DNA of 64,000 nucleotides, taken from NCBI GenBank assembly GCA_040772845.1, contig JAXGXG010000001.1, positions 5,332,001 to 5,396,000 of the forward strand, in the 5' to 3' direction. Each line of letters opens with the position of its first letter. The stretch's first letter is position 1. Below the pieces are notes generated by a model that worked only from the letters and a program-made list of their open reading frames with translations, was not told where the DNA came from and ran no database searches. A program made the position numbers and the translations under genes. The DNA comes from PWXP01 sp040772845 (GTDB lineage Bacteria; Planctomycetota; Planctomycetia; Pirellulales; Thermoguttaceae). Shown here piece after piece: positions 1-9,795 of the stretch.

Positions 1-1147
1 TAGGCCCCGGATAACCGGCCAGGATTACCACGAGCCGATCGCGATCGTCCTCCATACGTTTCAGAAGCGTCTGGACGGCCTCGTTCCCGTAGGCATCTTC
101 CCGGGCTTCGGAAACCAGGCTGTACGCTTCGTCGATGAACAGGACGCCGTCGAGCGCTTCGTCCACACGTTCGTTGGTCTTGGGCCCCGTCTGGCCGGCA
201 TAGGCGGCAACCAGCCCCGATCGGTCGGTCTCGACTACGTGCCCCTTCTTCAGAATCCCCATCGCGCCGAAGATCTGCCCGACGATGCGGGCGACCGTCG
301 TCTTGCCCGTCCCCGGATTTCCCGTGAACACCATGTGCAGGCTCATCTTGGTTCCGGGAAGCCCGAGTTGCTCGCGCTGCTGCTGCAGTTTCAGATAGTT
401 GGCCAGCGTATGGACCTGATGCTTGACGTTGTCCAGTCCGATCAGATTGTCGAGTTGCGCGAGCGTCTCGTGCAGCACTTGCTCCGGTGTCTTCTTCGGT
501 GCGTTCGCAGCGGGATCGCTGGGCAGATCGCACTGCCGTCGCACCGCCTGCGACTCGGCCTGCACGGTCTGGACCGCTTCCGTACCGAGCGCATAAGCCA
601 TTTCGTGCCGGCCCGGCTCATCGAGCGGGATTCCGCGGAGGTGCCGGGTGAGGGCATCCTGGATGGAATAGAGCATGCGGGTTTCCGCTTCGCCGGGCAT
701 ACCGTCCGCCTTGGCCACAAGATTGGCGGTTCGCATGACAATGGTTTCCAATTCGCCAATCCGATTGCGCAACGGAGCGATCTGCCCGAAGGGCCGAACC
801 AAGGCATACCAGTCCAGCTCCTTCGCCTGCCGGGAAACGTATCGGGCCGCTTCGCGGAGCTGTTCGCCTTCCATGGAACGATTCCACAAGTGACCGAAGA
901 GGACCCCCGCCATCTCCTGTTCTTCAATACTCCAGTGACGATCCGCTTCGGCCACGCTGATGTAGATTTTTATGAGCAGGCCTTTGTGCAGATCGTCCAT
1001 CCGCTTGAGGAACTCGCCCGGCATTTCCGAGAGCAGGTGCGGATACTGCTCCACGCATTCCCGGCCTGCGGCTTTGTACAACTGCCGGCACCCGGCAATG
1101 GCCTCTCGAAATTGCTGCAATAGCGGTGCAAACGAATCGGATGCCAT
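1..1147 (-). CDS. CbxX/CfxQ-type AAA+ ATPase, C-terminus beyond the window
   Basis: The reverse strand is open from the ATG at 1147 to base 1 (about 382 codons) and continues outside the window. The first 215 or so residues are an alpha-helical region without a family I can name. From about residue 225 comes an AAA+ domain of the CbxX/CfxQ (RuBisCO-activase-like, also SpoVK-like) family: Walker A GNPGTGKTTVARIVG, the segment LVAAYAGQTGPKT, and Walker B GVLFIDEAYSL. The start lies 11 bp after the transketolase stop, so the two genes are probably co-transcribed. The family remodels protein complexes using ATP; true CbbX acts on RuBisCO, but many relatives do not, so a Calvin-cycle role is only a possibility. 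Family assignment is firm; substrate unknown. Confidence 0.88.
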   Translation of the reverse strand, partial: MASDSFAPLLQQFREAIAGCRQLYKAAGRECVEQYPHLLSEMPGEFLKRMDDLHKGLLIKIYISVAEADRHWSIEEQEMAGVLFGHLWNRSMEGEQLREAARYVSRQAKELDWYALVRPFGQIAPLRNRIGELETIVMRTANLVAKADGMPGEAETRMLYSIQDALTRHLRGIPLDEPGRHEMAYALGTEAVQTVQAESQAVRRQCDLPSDPAANAPKKTPEQVLHETLAQLDNLIGLDNVKHQVHTLANYLKLQQQREQLGLPGTKMSLHMVFTGNPGTGKTTVARIVGQIFGAMGILKKGHVVETDRSGLVAAYAGQTGPKTNERVDEALDGVLFIDEAYSLVSEAREDAYGNEAVQTLLKRMEDDRDRLVVILAGYPGP

Positions 1148-1158
1148 AGCGATTCGGC

Positions 1159-3210
1159 CTAGCCTTTAGCTGCGGCGACGATACCTTTAACGGTGATGCC
1201 GAAGTGCTCGAACACCTGCTTCCAGGGGGCGGAAATGCCAAAGTTCCTCATGCCGATGAATGTGCCGGCCGGACCGACGATGGGCTCCCAGCCTTGCGGA
1301 ACACCAGCCTCGACGACCACGCGCCGGGTGACCTCGGGCGGCAGGACGGCATTGCGGTAGTCTTCCGGCTGCGCGGCGAACAGTTCGAGACTGGGCATAC
1401 TGACCAGACGGACGCGCACACCTTCGGCCGAAAGTTGTTCGTAGGCGGCAAGGCACAGTGCCACTTCGCTGCCTGCCCCGACGAGAATCACCTCGGGCGT
1501 TCCATCGCAGTCGGCCAGAACATAGCCGCCCTGGCAAGCGCCTTTGGCGGAAGCGTACTTCTCGCGGTCGAGTGTTGGCAGGTTCTGGCGCGTCAGCGCC
1601 AGGGCTGCCGGCCGGTCGGTCAGTCCGACGGCGGCGCGGTAGCATTCGGCCACCTCGTTTGCATCGGCCGGTCGGAGCACGACCAGATCCGGAATGCACC
1701 GCAGCGCGGCAAGCTGCTCCACCGGCTGATGCGTCGGCCCGTCTTCGCCCACGCCAATGGAGTCGTGGGTGAAGATGTACAGCACCGGCAGTCGCATAAT
1801 CGCAGCCAAACGAATCGACGGCCGCATGTAGTCGCTGAATACGAAGAAGGTCGAGCCGTAGGACCGCAGGCCGCACAGCGCCATACCGTTGACCGCCGCG
1901 CCCATTGCGTGCTCACGGATGCCGAAGTGCATGTTGCGGCCGGCGTAGTTCTCGGCCGAGAAGCTGCCGGCCCCGTCGAACGTCAGGTTCGACTTGGTGG
2001 AAGGGGCCAGGTCGGCCGCTCCGCCGAGCATCCAGGGGATATTCTTCGCCACCTGGTTGAGTACCTTGCCCGACGTCGCGCGGCTGGCCGCTCCCTTGGC
2101 ATCGGCCGGGAAGATCGGGATATCGGCATCCCAACCATCAGGAAGCTTACCGGCCCATATCATCTGAAGCTGCCGGGCCAGTTCCGGGTATTCCTTCTGG
2201 TAGGCATCGAATTGGGTCTGCCACTCGGCCCGAAGTGTCGGACCGGGCATGTCGGACCGGTCGTCATAGTGCTTGCGTACTTCATCGGGCACGTAGAATT
2301 GTTCGTCTTCGGGCAACCCATAGCCCTTTTTGGCCAGGCGGATCTCCTCGTCGCCCAGCGGAGCGCCGTGGGCTTCGGGCGTACCGGCGGCATTGGGCGC
2401 CCCGTAGCCGATGACGGTCTTCACGACGATAAGCGTCGGCCGATCGTTGGTAGCGCGGAACGTATCGAATGCCGCACGCATCGCCGCCAGATCGTTCACG
2501 TCGTCGACGGTAATCACGTTCCAGCCGTAGCCGCGGAACCGCGTGGGCATGTCTTCACTGAAGGCCAGTTCGGTGGAACCTTCGATGGTGATTTTGTTGT
2601 CGTCGTAAATCCAGCACAGATTCGAGAGTTTCAGGTGTCCGGCCAGGGAAGCCGCTTCGCTGGAGAGCCCCTCCATCAGGTCGCCGTCACTGCACAGGGC
2701 GTAGACATCGAAGTTGAACAGATCGAATCCGGGCCGGTTGTAGTTCGCGCCCAACCAGCGGGATGCCACGGCCATGCCTACACTGTTTCCAATGCCCTGG
2801 CCCAAGGGCCCCGTGGTCGTCTCGACGCCAGAGGTAGTGCCATGCTCCGGATGCCCCGGGCATCGGCTATGGAGCTGGCGGAACTTGCGCAGATGCTCCA
2901 GCGGCGCCGCTGCTTCGCCGGTCGGCTGACCGTCCGGGCCAATCTGCTTCACCCCGGCCAGATGCAGAATGGAATACAGCAAGGTCGAGGCATGCCCGCA
3001 GGAGAGGATAAAGCGGTCGCGATTCGGCCAGTCGGGCCGATCCGGGTCGTACCGAAGCACTCCGTGATAGAGCAAGTACGCTACCGGCGCCAGGGCCATG
3101 GGCGTGCCGGGATGTCCGCTGTTGGCCGCCTGCACGGCATCCATCGAAAGCGTCCGAATTGTATCAACAGCCAGTTTTTCGAGGTTGGAATCAGATTGGG
3201 CCATATTCAT
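1159..3210 (-). CDS. tkt: transketolase
   Basis: Thiamine-diphosphate enzyme of the pentose phosphate pathway that moves two-carbon ketol units between sugar phosphates in the cytoplasm. Motifs run in the expected order: HPGTPMALAPVAYLLY, CGHASTLLYS, GPLGQGIGNSVGMA, the ThDP/Mg site SDGDLMEG, DDNKITIEG, then in the pyrimidine domain HDSIGVGEDGPTHQP and LRPADANE. About 683 residues is normal for a full-length enzyme. The frame is open to 3258, but the conserved N-terminus fits ATG 3210 (or 3204) better; no strong ribosome site distinguishes them. It is followed after 11 bp by the CbxX-like ATPase, an arrangement that hints at carbon metabolism but proves nothing. Confidence 0.95.
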   Translation of the reverse strand: MNMAQSDSNLEKLAVDTIRTLSMDAVQAANSGHPGTPMALAPVAYLLYHGVLRYDPDRPDWPNRDRFILSCGHASTLLYSILHLAGVKQIGPDGQPTGEAAAPLEHLRKFRQLHSRCPGHPEHGTTSGVETTTGPLGQGIGNSVGMAVASRWLGANYNRPGFDLFNFDVYALCSDGDLMEGLSSEAASLAGHLKLSNLCWIYDDNKITIEGSTELAFSEDMPTRFRGYGWNVITVDDVNDLAAMRAAFDTFRATNDRPTLIVVKTVIGYGAPNAAGTPEAHGAPLGDEEIRLAKKGYGLPEDEQFYVPDEVRKHYDDRSDMPGPTLRAEWQTQFDAYQKEYPELARQLQMIWAGKLPDGWDADIPIFPADAKGAASRATSGKVLNQVAKNIPWMLGGAADLAPSTKSNLTFDGAGSFSAENYAGRNMHFGIREHAMGAAVNGMALCGLRSYGSTFFVFSDYMRPSIRLAAIMRLPVLYIFTHDSIGVGEDGPTHQPVEQLAALRCIPDLVVLRPADANEVAECYRAAVGLTDRPAALALTRQNLPTLDREKYASAKGACQGGYVLADCDGTPEVILVGAGSEVALCLAAYEQLSAEGVRVRLVSMPSLELFAAQPEDYRNAVLPPEVTRRVVVEAGVPQGWEPIVGPAGTFIGMRNFGISAPWKQVFEHFGITVKGIVAAAKG

Positions 3211-3258
3211 CCGCACATTGAGTAAATGGATTACCCCAATGGTGTGGGGTTTGTTCAC

Positions 3259-3813
3259 AAGACATACGGCTGCCAGTCTACGAGGGGTCTCTCAGTGCGT
3301 CAACCACCCCCATCGCCCCCATGCGAGGCAAGATTCTCCGGCATTGCCAAGACGTGCTTCGTCTACTTTCCTGAGGAAGACCAAACCTTGATGCGCTATG
3401 GGCGAGGGACACTGCGCGCTGAAACGGCGCGATGTGCCGTCCAAGGGTAAAACACAGAAAGAAGTGAATCCGTCCCCTTCGGCGACATGCCGATTGCGAA
3501 GCCAGCGGCGCGGACGGGATATTGGTGCTGCCGACATCAAGGAAGACGAAAGAAAGCGCACAGCCGACACGACCGCGCCACCCGTTGCCCCCCCTGAATT
3601 GATGCCTTGCTGCGATAATGCGCTTGCAGTCGGCGAGGTCGCGGTCCTATAATCGAATCCAGGACTGGCAAGTGGCCTCTTGTCGGCGCCGCCTGCCGAC
3701 AATCGTTCCCGGAACCCTGCCTCGTTTCACAGTCTTTCCGCCTGAAGGTTACCTACAATTCGGCAGGAGCATGCCGATTCTGATTTTGTTCACCAATCCC
3801 CAGGAGAGCTTCC
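3259..3813. other. intergenic region, no gene recognised
   Basis: 555 bp between the divergent tkt and Gfo/Idh/MocA genes. Short open frames occur on both strands but none has recognisable features. It must hold the promoters of both flanking genes; none stands out by eye. Confidence 0.5.
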
Positions 3814-5181
3814 ATGAGTGAGTCGCCTCGGAACAATCCCTCGCGCCGTGAGTTTCTGAAACGGACGGGCCAGGCTGCGGCTGCAACGGCGGTTGCGGCC
3901 AGTGTCGCGCCGCATGTTCATGCAGGAGAGGACAACACGATCCAGGTAGCCCTTGTCGGTTGCGGCGGTCGCGGCACCGGCGCGGCGGCCAATGCGCTTT
4001 CGGTCAAGCGAGGGCCCATGAAGCTGGTGGCCATGGCCGATGTGTTCGAGGACCGGGTTCAGAACCGATACAAACACTTGAGCAAGCAGTTTGGCGACAC
4101 AACCGACGTGCCTGAAGACCGCCGATTCGTCGGGTTCGACGGCTACAAGAAGGCCATGGACTGCCTGAAGCCTGGCGACGTGGTCATTCTGGCAACGCCA
4201 CCCGCGTTCCGGCACGTTCACCTGGAATACGCGATTGCCAAGGGGCTGAACGTATTCATGGAGAAGCCGGTGACGGTCGACGGGCCGACGACGCGGAAGA
4301 TGTATGAGCTGGCGAAGAAGGTGGACGAGAAGAATCTGAAGGTGGGTGTCGGTCTGATGGTGCGTCACTGCCGGGGCCGGCGTGAGTTGTACGATCGGAT
4401 TCGGGCCGGCGAGATCGGCGACATCATCGCCATGCGTGGCTACCGCATGAGCGGCGGCGGCGGATTCTGCGGTCCGCCCAAGGAAGGCGAAAGCGAACTG
4501 CTGTACCAGATTCGGCATTTCCATAGCTTCATCTGGGCGTCGGGCGGTGTCTACAGCGATTTCTACATCCACCAGATCGACGAACTCTCCTGGATGAAGG
4601 ACGCATGGCCCGTTTCCGCCCATGCACTCGGCGGGCGGCATTATCGCGGCGATCGGGTCGACCAGAACTTCGACACGTATTCGATCGAGTACACCTATCC
4701 GGACGGCGCCAAGCTGTTCTATTACGGTCGCCAGATGCCCGGCTGTCACAACGAGTTTGCCAGTTACGTGCATGGTGCGAAGGGGACGGCCATTGTCTCC
4801 ACCTCGGCCCACACGCCGGGTCGGGTACGTACGTTCTCCGATCAGACCTTTGGGGCGGAAAAGCAGATTTGGGCGTTCCCCCAGCCTGAACCGAACCCCT
4901 ACCAGATGGAATGGGAAGACCTGGTCGATGCGATTCGCGACGACAAGCCGTACAACGAGGTCGAACGCGGCGCCCGGGCCAGCCTGGTGACGTCCATGGG
5001 CCGCATGTCGGCACACACCGGCCGGATCGTCACTTACGACGAGGCTCTCAATTGTCCGCACGAGATGGCGCCCGAGGTAGGCAACTTCACCATGGACTCA
5101 CCCGCCCCCGTGCAGTTCAAAGACGGGCAGTATCCCTATCCGTTGCCGGGCCTGGTCACCAACCAGGAATACCCCACGTAG
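3814..5181 (+). CDS. Gfo/Idh/MocA family oxidoreductase with Tat signal
   Basis: NAD(P)-dependent sugar or inositol dehydrogenase-like protein of the Gfo/Idh/MocA family. Residues 10-16 (SRREFLK) form a twin-arginine motif followed by an alanine-rich stretch and AHVHAG-like cleavage region around residue 37, so it should be exported folded. A Rossmann nucleotide motif follows (VALVGCGGRGTG, residues 46-57), and MEKPVTVD at about 149-156 contains the family's conserved EKP lysine. Length (455) suits the Tat-exported group that planctomycetes carry in large numbers. AGGAG lies just upstream of the ATG. It is a single gene with its own terminator. The sugar substrate cannot be told from sequence. 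Confidence 0.92.
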   Translation: MSESPRNNPSRREFLKRTGQAAAATAVAASVAPHVHAGEDNTIQVALVGCGGRGTGAAANALSVKRGPMKLVAMADVFEDRVQNRYKHLSKQFGDTTDVPEDRRFVGFDGYKKAMDCLKPGDVVILATPPAFRHVHLEYAIAKGLNVFMEKPVTVDGPTTRKMYELAKKVDEKNLKVGVGLMVRHCRGRRELYDRIRAGEIGDIIAMRGYRMSGGGGFCGPPKEGESELLYQIRHFHSFIWASGGVYSDFYIHQIDELSWMKDAWPVSAHALGGRHYRGDRVDQNFDTYSIEYTYPDGAKLFYYGRQMPGCHNEFASYVHGAKGTAIVSTSAHTPGRVRTFSDQTFGAEKQIWAFPQPEPNPYQMEWEDLVDAIRDDKPYNEVERGARASLVTSMGRMSAHTGRIVTYDEALNCPHEMAPEVGNFTMDSPAPVQFKDGQYPYPLPGLVTNQEYPT

Positions 5182-5210
5182 TCGTCGCGTCACGCGTCGG
5201 ATGAACTCCA

Positions 5211-5251
5211 CGGCGAGTCGGAGCCCCTGCGCCCCGGCTCGCCGTTTTTTT
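5211..5251 (+). terminator. Rho-independent terminator after the oxidoreductase gene
   Basis: CGGCGAG (5211-5217) pairs with CTCGCCG (5238-5244), followed directly by seven T (5245-5251). It lies 30 bp past the oxidoreductase stop. Confidence 0.75.
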
Positions 5252-5473
5252 CGCATCTTGCCGCCCGTTACCTGGCCGTCAGGAAATCTTGCCGTTCACG
5301 CCTTCGGATTGACCTCCATGGCCCTCGCTGCTAGGCTTAGATTTGTGAGTGATTGGATTGTCTGCCTGCTCCTTTCCAATCAGGAAGGTTGGCCGACGCG
5401 GTTGCTTCCCCTGCAGAAGACCATCGGGTTGGGTGGACGACACCCGGTGCCTCGACCGTTTGGCTGGCGGTGT

Positions 5474-5734
5474 ATGATGAGTGATCCGAAAGGCGATTTG
5501 CTGTACGTGGACCTGCCCGCCTCCCAAGTCAAGCGGCGGCTCAAGGGGTTTGGGCATGGTGTCAGGAAGGTTCAGAGTGCAGGAAAAGGCCGAGCCGTTG
5601 TCATCCACACGGCTACCGGCCAGCACCTCGACGAATTGAAGGCCGTCTTGGGCGAATTGAAGGTGGGGGCATCGGAGGACGAATTGGACCGACTTGCCCA
5701 TCTGCGGCGGGCGAGGCGAAATTGTCTCGAATGA
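5474..5734 (+). CDS. small hypothetical protein (86 aa)
   Basis: Not recognised. The frame is open from 5201, but the first 91 codons read like non-coding sequence; the regular part starts at ATG 5474 or 5477. The product is charged and soluble (begins MSDPKGDLLYVDLP, ends LRRARRNCLE), with a beta-strand-like first half and a helical second half (HLDELKAVLGELKVGASEDE). No signal peptide or membrane segment. It converges on the ftsQ-like gene. A real small gene is likely but not certain. Confidence 0.5.
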   Translation: MMSDPKGDLLYVDLPASQVKRRLKGFGHGVRKVQSAGKGRAVVIHTATGQHLDELKAVLGELKVGASEDELDRLAHLRRARRNCLE

Positions 5735-5785
5735 CAAGTTGCCCTCAGGACGCCAGGGCTTTCGAGCTGAAGCGGGGACTCCAGC

Positions 5786-6664
5786 CTACAGTCCTGGCAA
5801 CGAGCGAACGTCGAGGTCCAAGGGGCCGGCTGGACCGTCGAAGGTGCCGTGCCGACTGAAGTAAACGGTCAGGCGTGCGAGCTTCTCTTGCGTGCTGATT
5901 TCACCGGGAGTTTCCAATCCGGGCGGAAGTCCCCAGGTGATACGCGTGCCGCCGATGGTGAACAGGCTGTAGTGGGTCTGCTCGCGGCCATCCTGCGTGA
6001 TGACCGGGAACGGGACGATTCGCGTCAGATGCCAGGCGTCCCAAACCTTCGCAAGCACGTTGGCAATCGCGGCGCCACCGGCCACGCGCGCACTCCCCCA
6101 CGGCTCGCCGGGAATGGCCACCGGCGGCCTATCGATGCCGACCAACTGAGGATAGCGTTCCAGTTCGCTCGGCGTCATGCCGTCCACCGGCAGAAGAATG
6201 CTCCGGTGGTCAACGGCCAGCAGTCGTTCGCCTGCTTTCACCACGCACACCGGCCGACGGTACTTCAGGTCCACCTGCACGGCGGCTGAGGGGAGCTTCC
6301 GTACTTCAACAACCTGCTCGATCCACGGGTTGCGTGCAAAGGCCTCGGCAACACGTGGGCCCAGTTCATCATCGAGCAGGTTGATCGGCCCGCCGAGTTT
6401 GATTGACTGGTAGACTTCTGCTCGCAGGTCGCCGGGAATCCAATCGGGCTGCGTGGGGATTTGCAGGGCATCCGGCTTCAACAGGTAGCGTTCGGATTGA
6501 ACGACTTCGGGCCCCACGTGCCGCCATACGGCCCACCAAGCGAAGAGGAAGGCGCCCAGGACCAGGAGGCTGGCGGCAACTGCGCGTCCGGGGCCGAAGG
6601 CCCACACGACCAGATCGCCCACGGGGCCAACCGGGCTTTTCGAGGCTTTTTTGGCTGCACACAT
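5786..6664 (-). CDS. FtsQ/DivIB-like cell division protein
   Basis: Bitopic inner-membrane protein: short basic N-terminus, one transmembrane segment at about residues 28-50 (VAASLLVLGAFLFAWWAVW), then a periplasmic POTRA-like part with the pattern FARNPWIEQVVEVRKLPSAA, the typical FtsQ region where the nascent strand leads into the beta domain. FtsQ links early and late septal proteins. It lies 18 bp after murB on the same strand, and murB-ftsQ adjacency is typical of the division/cell-wall cluster, which supports the call. Sequence similarity by eye is limited to architecture and the POTRA pattern. Planctomycetes often lack ftsZ, so its job may differ from the E. coli protein. Confidence 0.7.
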   Translation of the reverse strand: MCAAKKASKSPVGPVGDLVVWAFGPGRAVAASLLVLGAFLFAWWAVWRHVGPEVVQSERYLLKPDALQIPTQPDWIPGDLRAEVYQSIKLGGPINLLDDELGPRVAEAFARNPWIEQVVEVRKLPSAAVQVDLKYRRPVCVVKAGERLLAVDHRSILLPVDGMTPSELERYPQLVGIDRPPVAIPGEPWGSARVAGGAAIANVLAKVWDAWHLTRIVPFPVITQDGREQTHYSLFTIGGTRITWGLPPGLETPGEISTQEKLARLTVYFSRHGTFDGPAGPLDLDVRSLPGL

Positions 6665-6682
6665 GGCAATCGGCCGGGCAGG

Positions 6683-7570
6683 CTACCAGATTTCCAGTTC
6701 GGGCTCGAGTTCCACGTCCAATCGTTCGTGGACCTGGCTGCGAATCAGGTCGATCAGGCGCATGACGTCCTGGGCCGTGCATTCGGGCTCGGCGATGATG
6801 AAGTTTGCATGCCGGTCGCTGACCACGGCCCCACCGATCCGTGTCCCTTTCAAGCCGGCCTCGTCGATCAGTTCGGCGGCACTCACTCCGCGCGGGTTCT
6901 TGAAGACACAACCGGCGCTCTGATGGCCCAGCGGTTGCGATTGTTTCTTGAGGATCCACGTCTTCTGCATGCGGCGAGCGAGGTCGACCGGATCCTCTTC
7001 TTCCAACTGGAAGACAGCCTCGAGGATGACCAGGTCGTCGAGGCTACTGTCTCGGTAGCTGAAGTGCATGTCGTCGCGGGTGCGTTGCAGGATGTCGCCC
7101 GTGCTGGTCACGACGGTTGCCTTGGCCGCCCATTGGCCGACGTCGCCGGCATGGGTGCCGGCATTGCCGTGAAGCGCCCCGCCAAGCGTTCCGGGGATCC
7201 CGATCAGGGTTTCCAGGCCGGCCAGTCCATTGTGGCAGGCGGTGGTAACCACCTGGCCCAGCGGCGCGCCGCCGCCGGCGGTGAGTTCGCCACGACCTGC
7301 TTGAATGGCGCCGAAAGCCGGATCGGAAAGGCGGATGACCATTCCCGGCACGCCCCGGTCGCGTACGAGGATATTGGAGCCGCCGCCGAGCAACCGTACG
7401 GGCACATCTTCCTGGGCGCAGCGTTGGATCAGGCCGACCAGTTCATCCGGGTTGCGAGGCTCGGCGAACAGTTCGGCAGCTCCTCCCAGTTGAAACCAGG
7501 TGTGCATGGCCAGGGGTTCGTCGCTTCGGACGATCTTCTCGAATCCAGTAAAGTTTCCCATATTGCGCAT
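6683..7570 (-). CDS. murB: UDP-N-acetylenolpyruvoylglucosamine reductase
   Basis: FAD-dependent reductase that makes UDP-N-acetylmuramate for peptidoglycan in the cytoplasm. The FAD-binding signature is present (LLGGGSNILV, then LIGIPGTLGGALHGNAG), and QSAGCVFKNP holds the serine proton donor. The tail IRSQVHERLDVELEPE is also typical. About 295 residues matches the compact type II (Bacillus-like) form. The first codons MRN precede MGNFTGFE; ATG 7561 is an alternative start. It is first of a likely two-gene unit with the ftsQ-like gene, while murC lies 9 kb away beside uppS. Confidence 0.95.
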   Translation of the reverse strand: MRNMGNFTGFEKIVRSDEPLAMHTWFQLGGAAELFAEPRNPDELVGLIQRCAQEDVPVRLLGGGSNILVRDRGVPGMVIRLSDPAFGAIQAGRGELTAGGGAPLGQVVTTACHNGLAGLETLIGIPGTLGGALHGNAGTHAGDVGQWAAKATVVTSTGDILQRTRDDMHFSYRDSSLDDLVILEAVFQLEEEDPVDLARRMQKTWILKKQSQPLGHQSAGCVFKNPRGVSAAELIDEAGLKGTRIGGAVVSDRHANFIIAEPECTAQDVMRLIDLIRSQVHERLDVELEPELEIW

Positions 7571-8133
7571 TTTCCGTAATTAAGGATCGATGTCGTGAGA
7601 ATAATAGCCGAAGATTGCATCGTTTGGCTAGGCAAGCGGCGCAGGTTTTCTGGTTGCTTGTAGGGTACGCACATTGCCGCCGCGCGACAAGGCGGACCTC
7701 GGTTTACGGGGGTGTCGAATCGCACCCGTGCGGCCCCAATCGGTATCCGTTTCGCATGAAAGTGGTTCAATCGTCATCGGCGCGCCGCCTCCTCAAGAGC
7801 CAAGTGGCGTGGCAGGCGTTACCAGAGAAATCGACGATGTGCGTTCGACACACTTGCAAATTGCCAGCCATCGTGTATAATAGGGCCAGAAGAATGCAGG
7901 TGGTTTCGGTTTGGCCGTGCCCTCTTGCATCGATTGGCCGTTTTCGGCCAATCGCTCTACCATCTGCTCAATCACGCTATTGACTCCAGAAGTCGACCGT
8001 TGTTTGACGAGTGTGTAGCGTGTCTGCCGGTATTCTAGCCCCCCCTTTGGGACAACTTGCGGAATCGATGTGTCGTCGATTCCTGGGGTTACAGGGGTTG
8101 GATTTGGTAACTCCCCCCTGATAAGGTTTGTAC
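7571..8133. other. intergenic region between murB and rhlE
   Basis: 563 bp between divergent genes. No coding region recognised. It contains the perfect palindrome listed at 7931-7954; otherwise nothing stands out. Confidence 0.45.
7931..7954. repeat. perfect 10-bp inverted repeat with TTTT loop
   Basis: CGATTGGCCG, TTTT, CGGCCAATCG. No T-run follows on either strand, so an operator or RNA hairpin is more likely than a terminator. Confidence 0.5.
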
Positions 8134-9420
<1,287 letters not shown>

Positions 9421-9540
9421 CTCAAACTGAAGACGCCACCGCCCGGGTTTATCCCGGTGGAGCGATGTTTGGCAACTACAAGCGGCCTCACAGGGCTCCT
9501 TCGGTCAGGGTCGGTGGTGGCGTTTTCAGTCTGAGCACGT
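9421..9540 (+). ncRNA. candidate structured RNA in the 3' flank of rhlE
   Basis: About 22 bp right after the rhlE stop (from 9421, CTCAAACTGAAGACGCCACC) can pair with 9513-9536 (GGTGGCGTTTTCAGTCTGAG) with few mismatches or wobbles. The enclosed 70 nt hold a smaller hairpin, CCGGG-TTTAT-CCCGG (9443-9457). It could be a branched 3' UTR element or a small mobile palindrome. No known RNA family is recognised. Confidence 0.35.
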
Positions 9541-9601
9541 AAGCTTGCCGAACGGAGCGAGTCGCCGCCTGCATAACCGAATGTCCGTTTGGAGTTCGCC
9601 A

Positions 9602-9775
9602 GCCCGGATTATCCATTTACGTAGGGGTCAAGGTCGCGTAAATCATTGGTGGGTCCGCACAAGCCGCAACCGAGCTGATTTCCAACCCGCCGCTTGGGAA
9701 AACGCCGACACCGGCGACCGATGACCCACCAAGGAAGCGGCTTGTTTCACCCTACCTATCGTGAATAATCCGGGC
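9602..9775. mobile_element. MITE-like element with 14-bp terminal inverted repeats
   Basis: The ends GCCCGGATTATCCA (9602-9615) and TGAATAATCCGGGC (9762-9775) are inverted copies with one mismatch. Inside, two perfect inverted pairs interleave: 9646-9655 with 9723-9732, and 9659-9667 with 9737-9745. No coding capacity. The mobile-element reading is inferred from size (174 bp) and end structure. Confidence 0.45.
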
Positions 9776-9795
9776 CAGACGTGTTGTCGCGCGTC

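Noticed and set aside
239..1123. Open frame of 294 codons on the + strand
   Set aside because: It is antisense to the CbxX-like ATPase, whose reverse-strand reading has Walker A and B motifs; the forward product has none.
1204..3225. Open frame of 673 codons on the + strand
   Set aside because: Antisense to transketolase; composition is that of a shadow frame in high-GC DNA.
3790..5061. Open frame of 423 codons on the - strand
   Set aside because: Antisense to the Gfo/Idh/MocA gene, no motifs or ribosome site.
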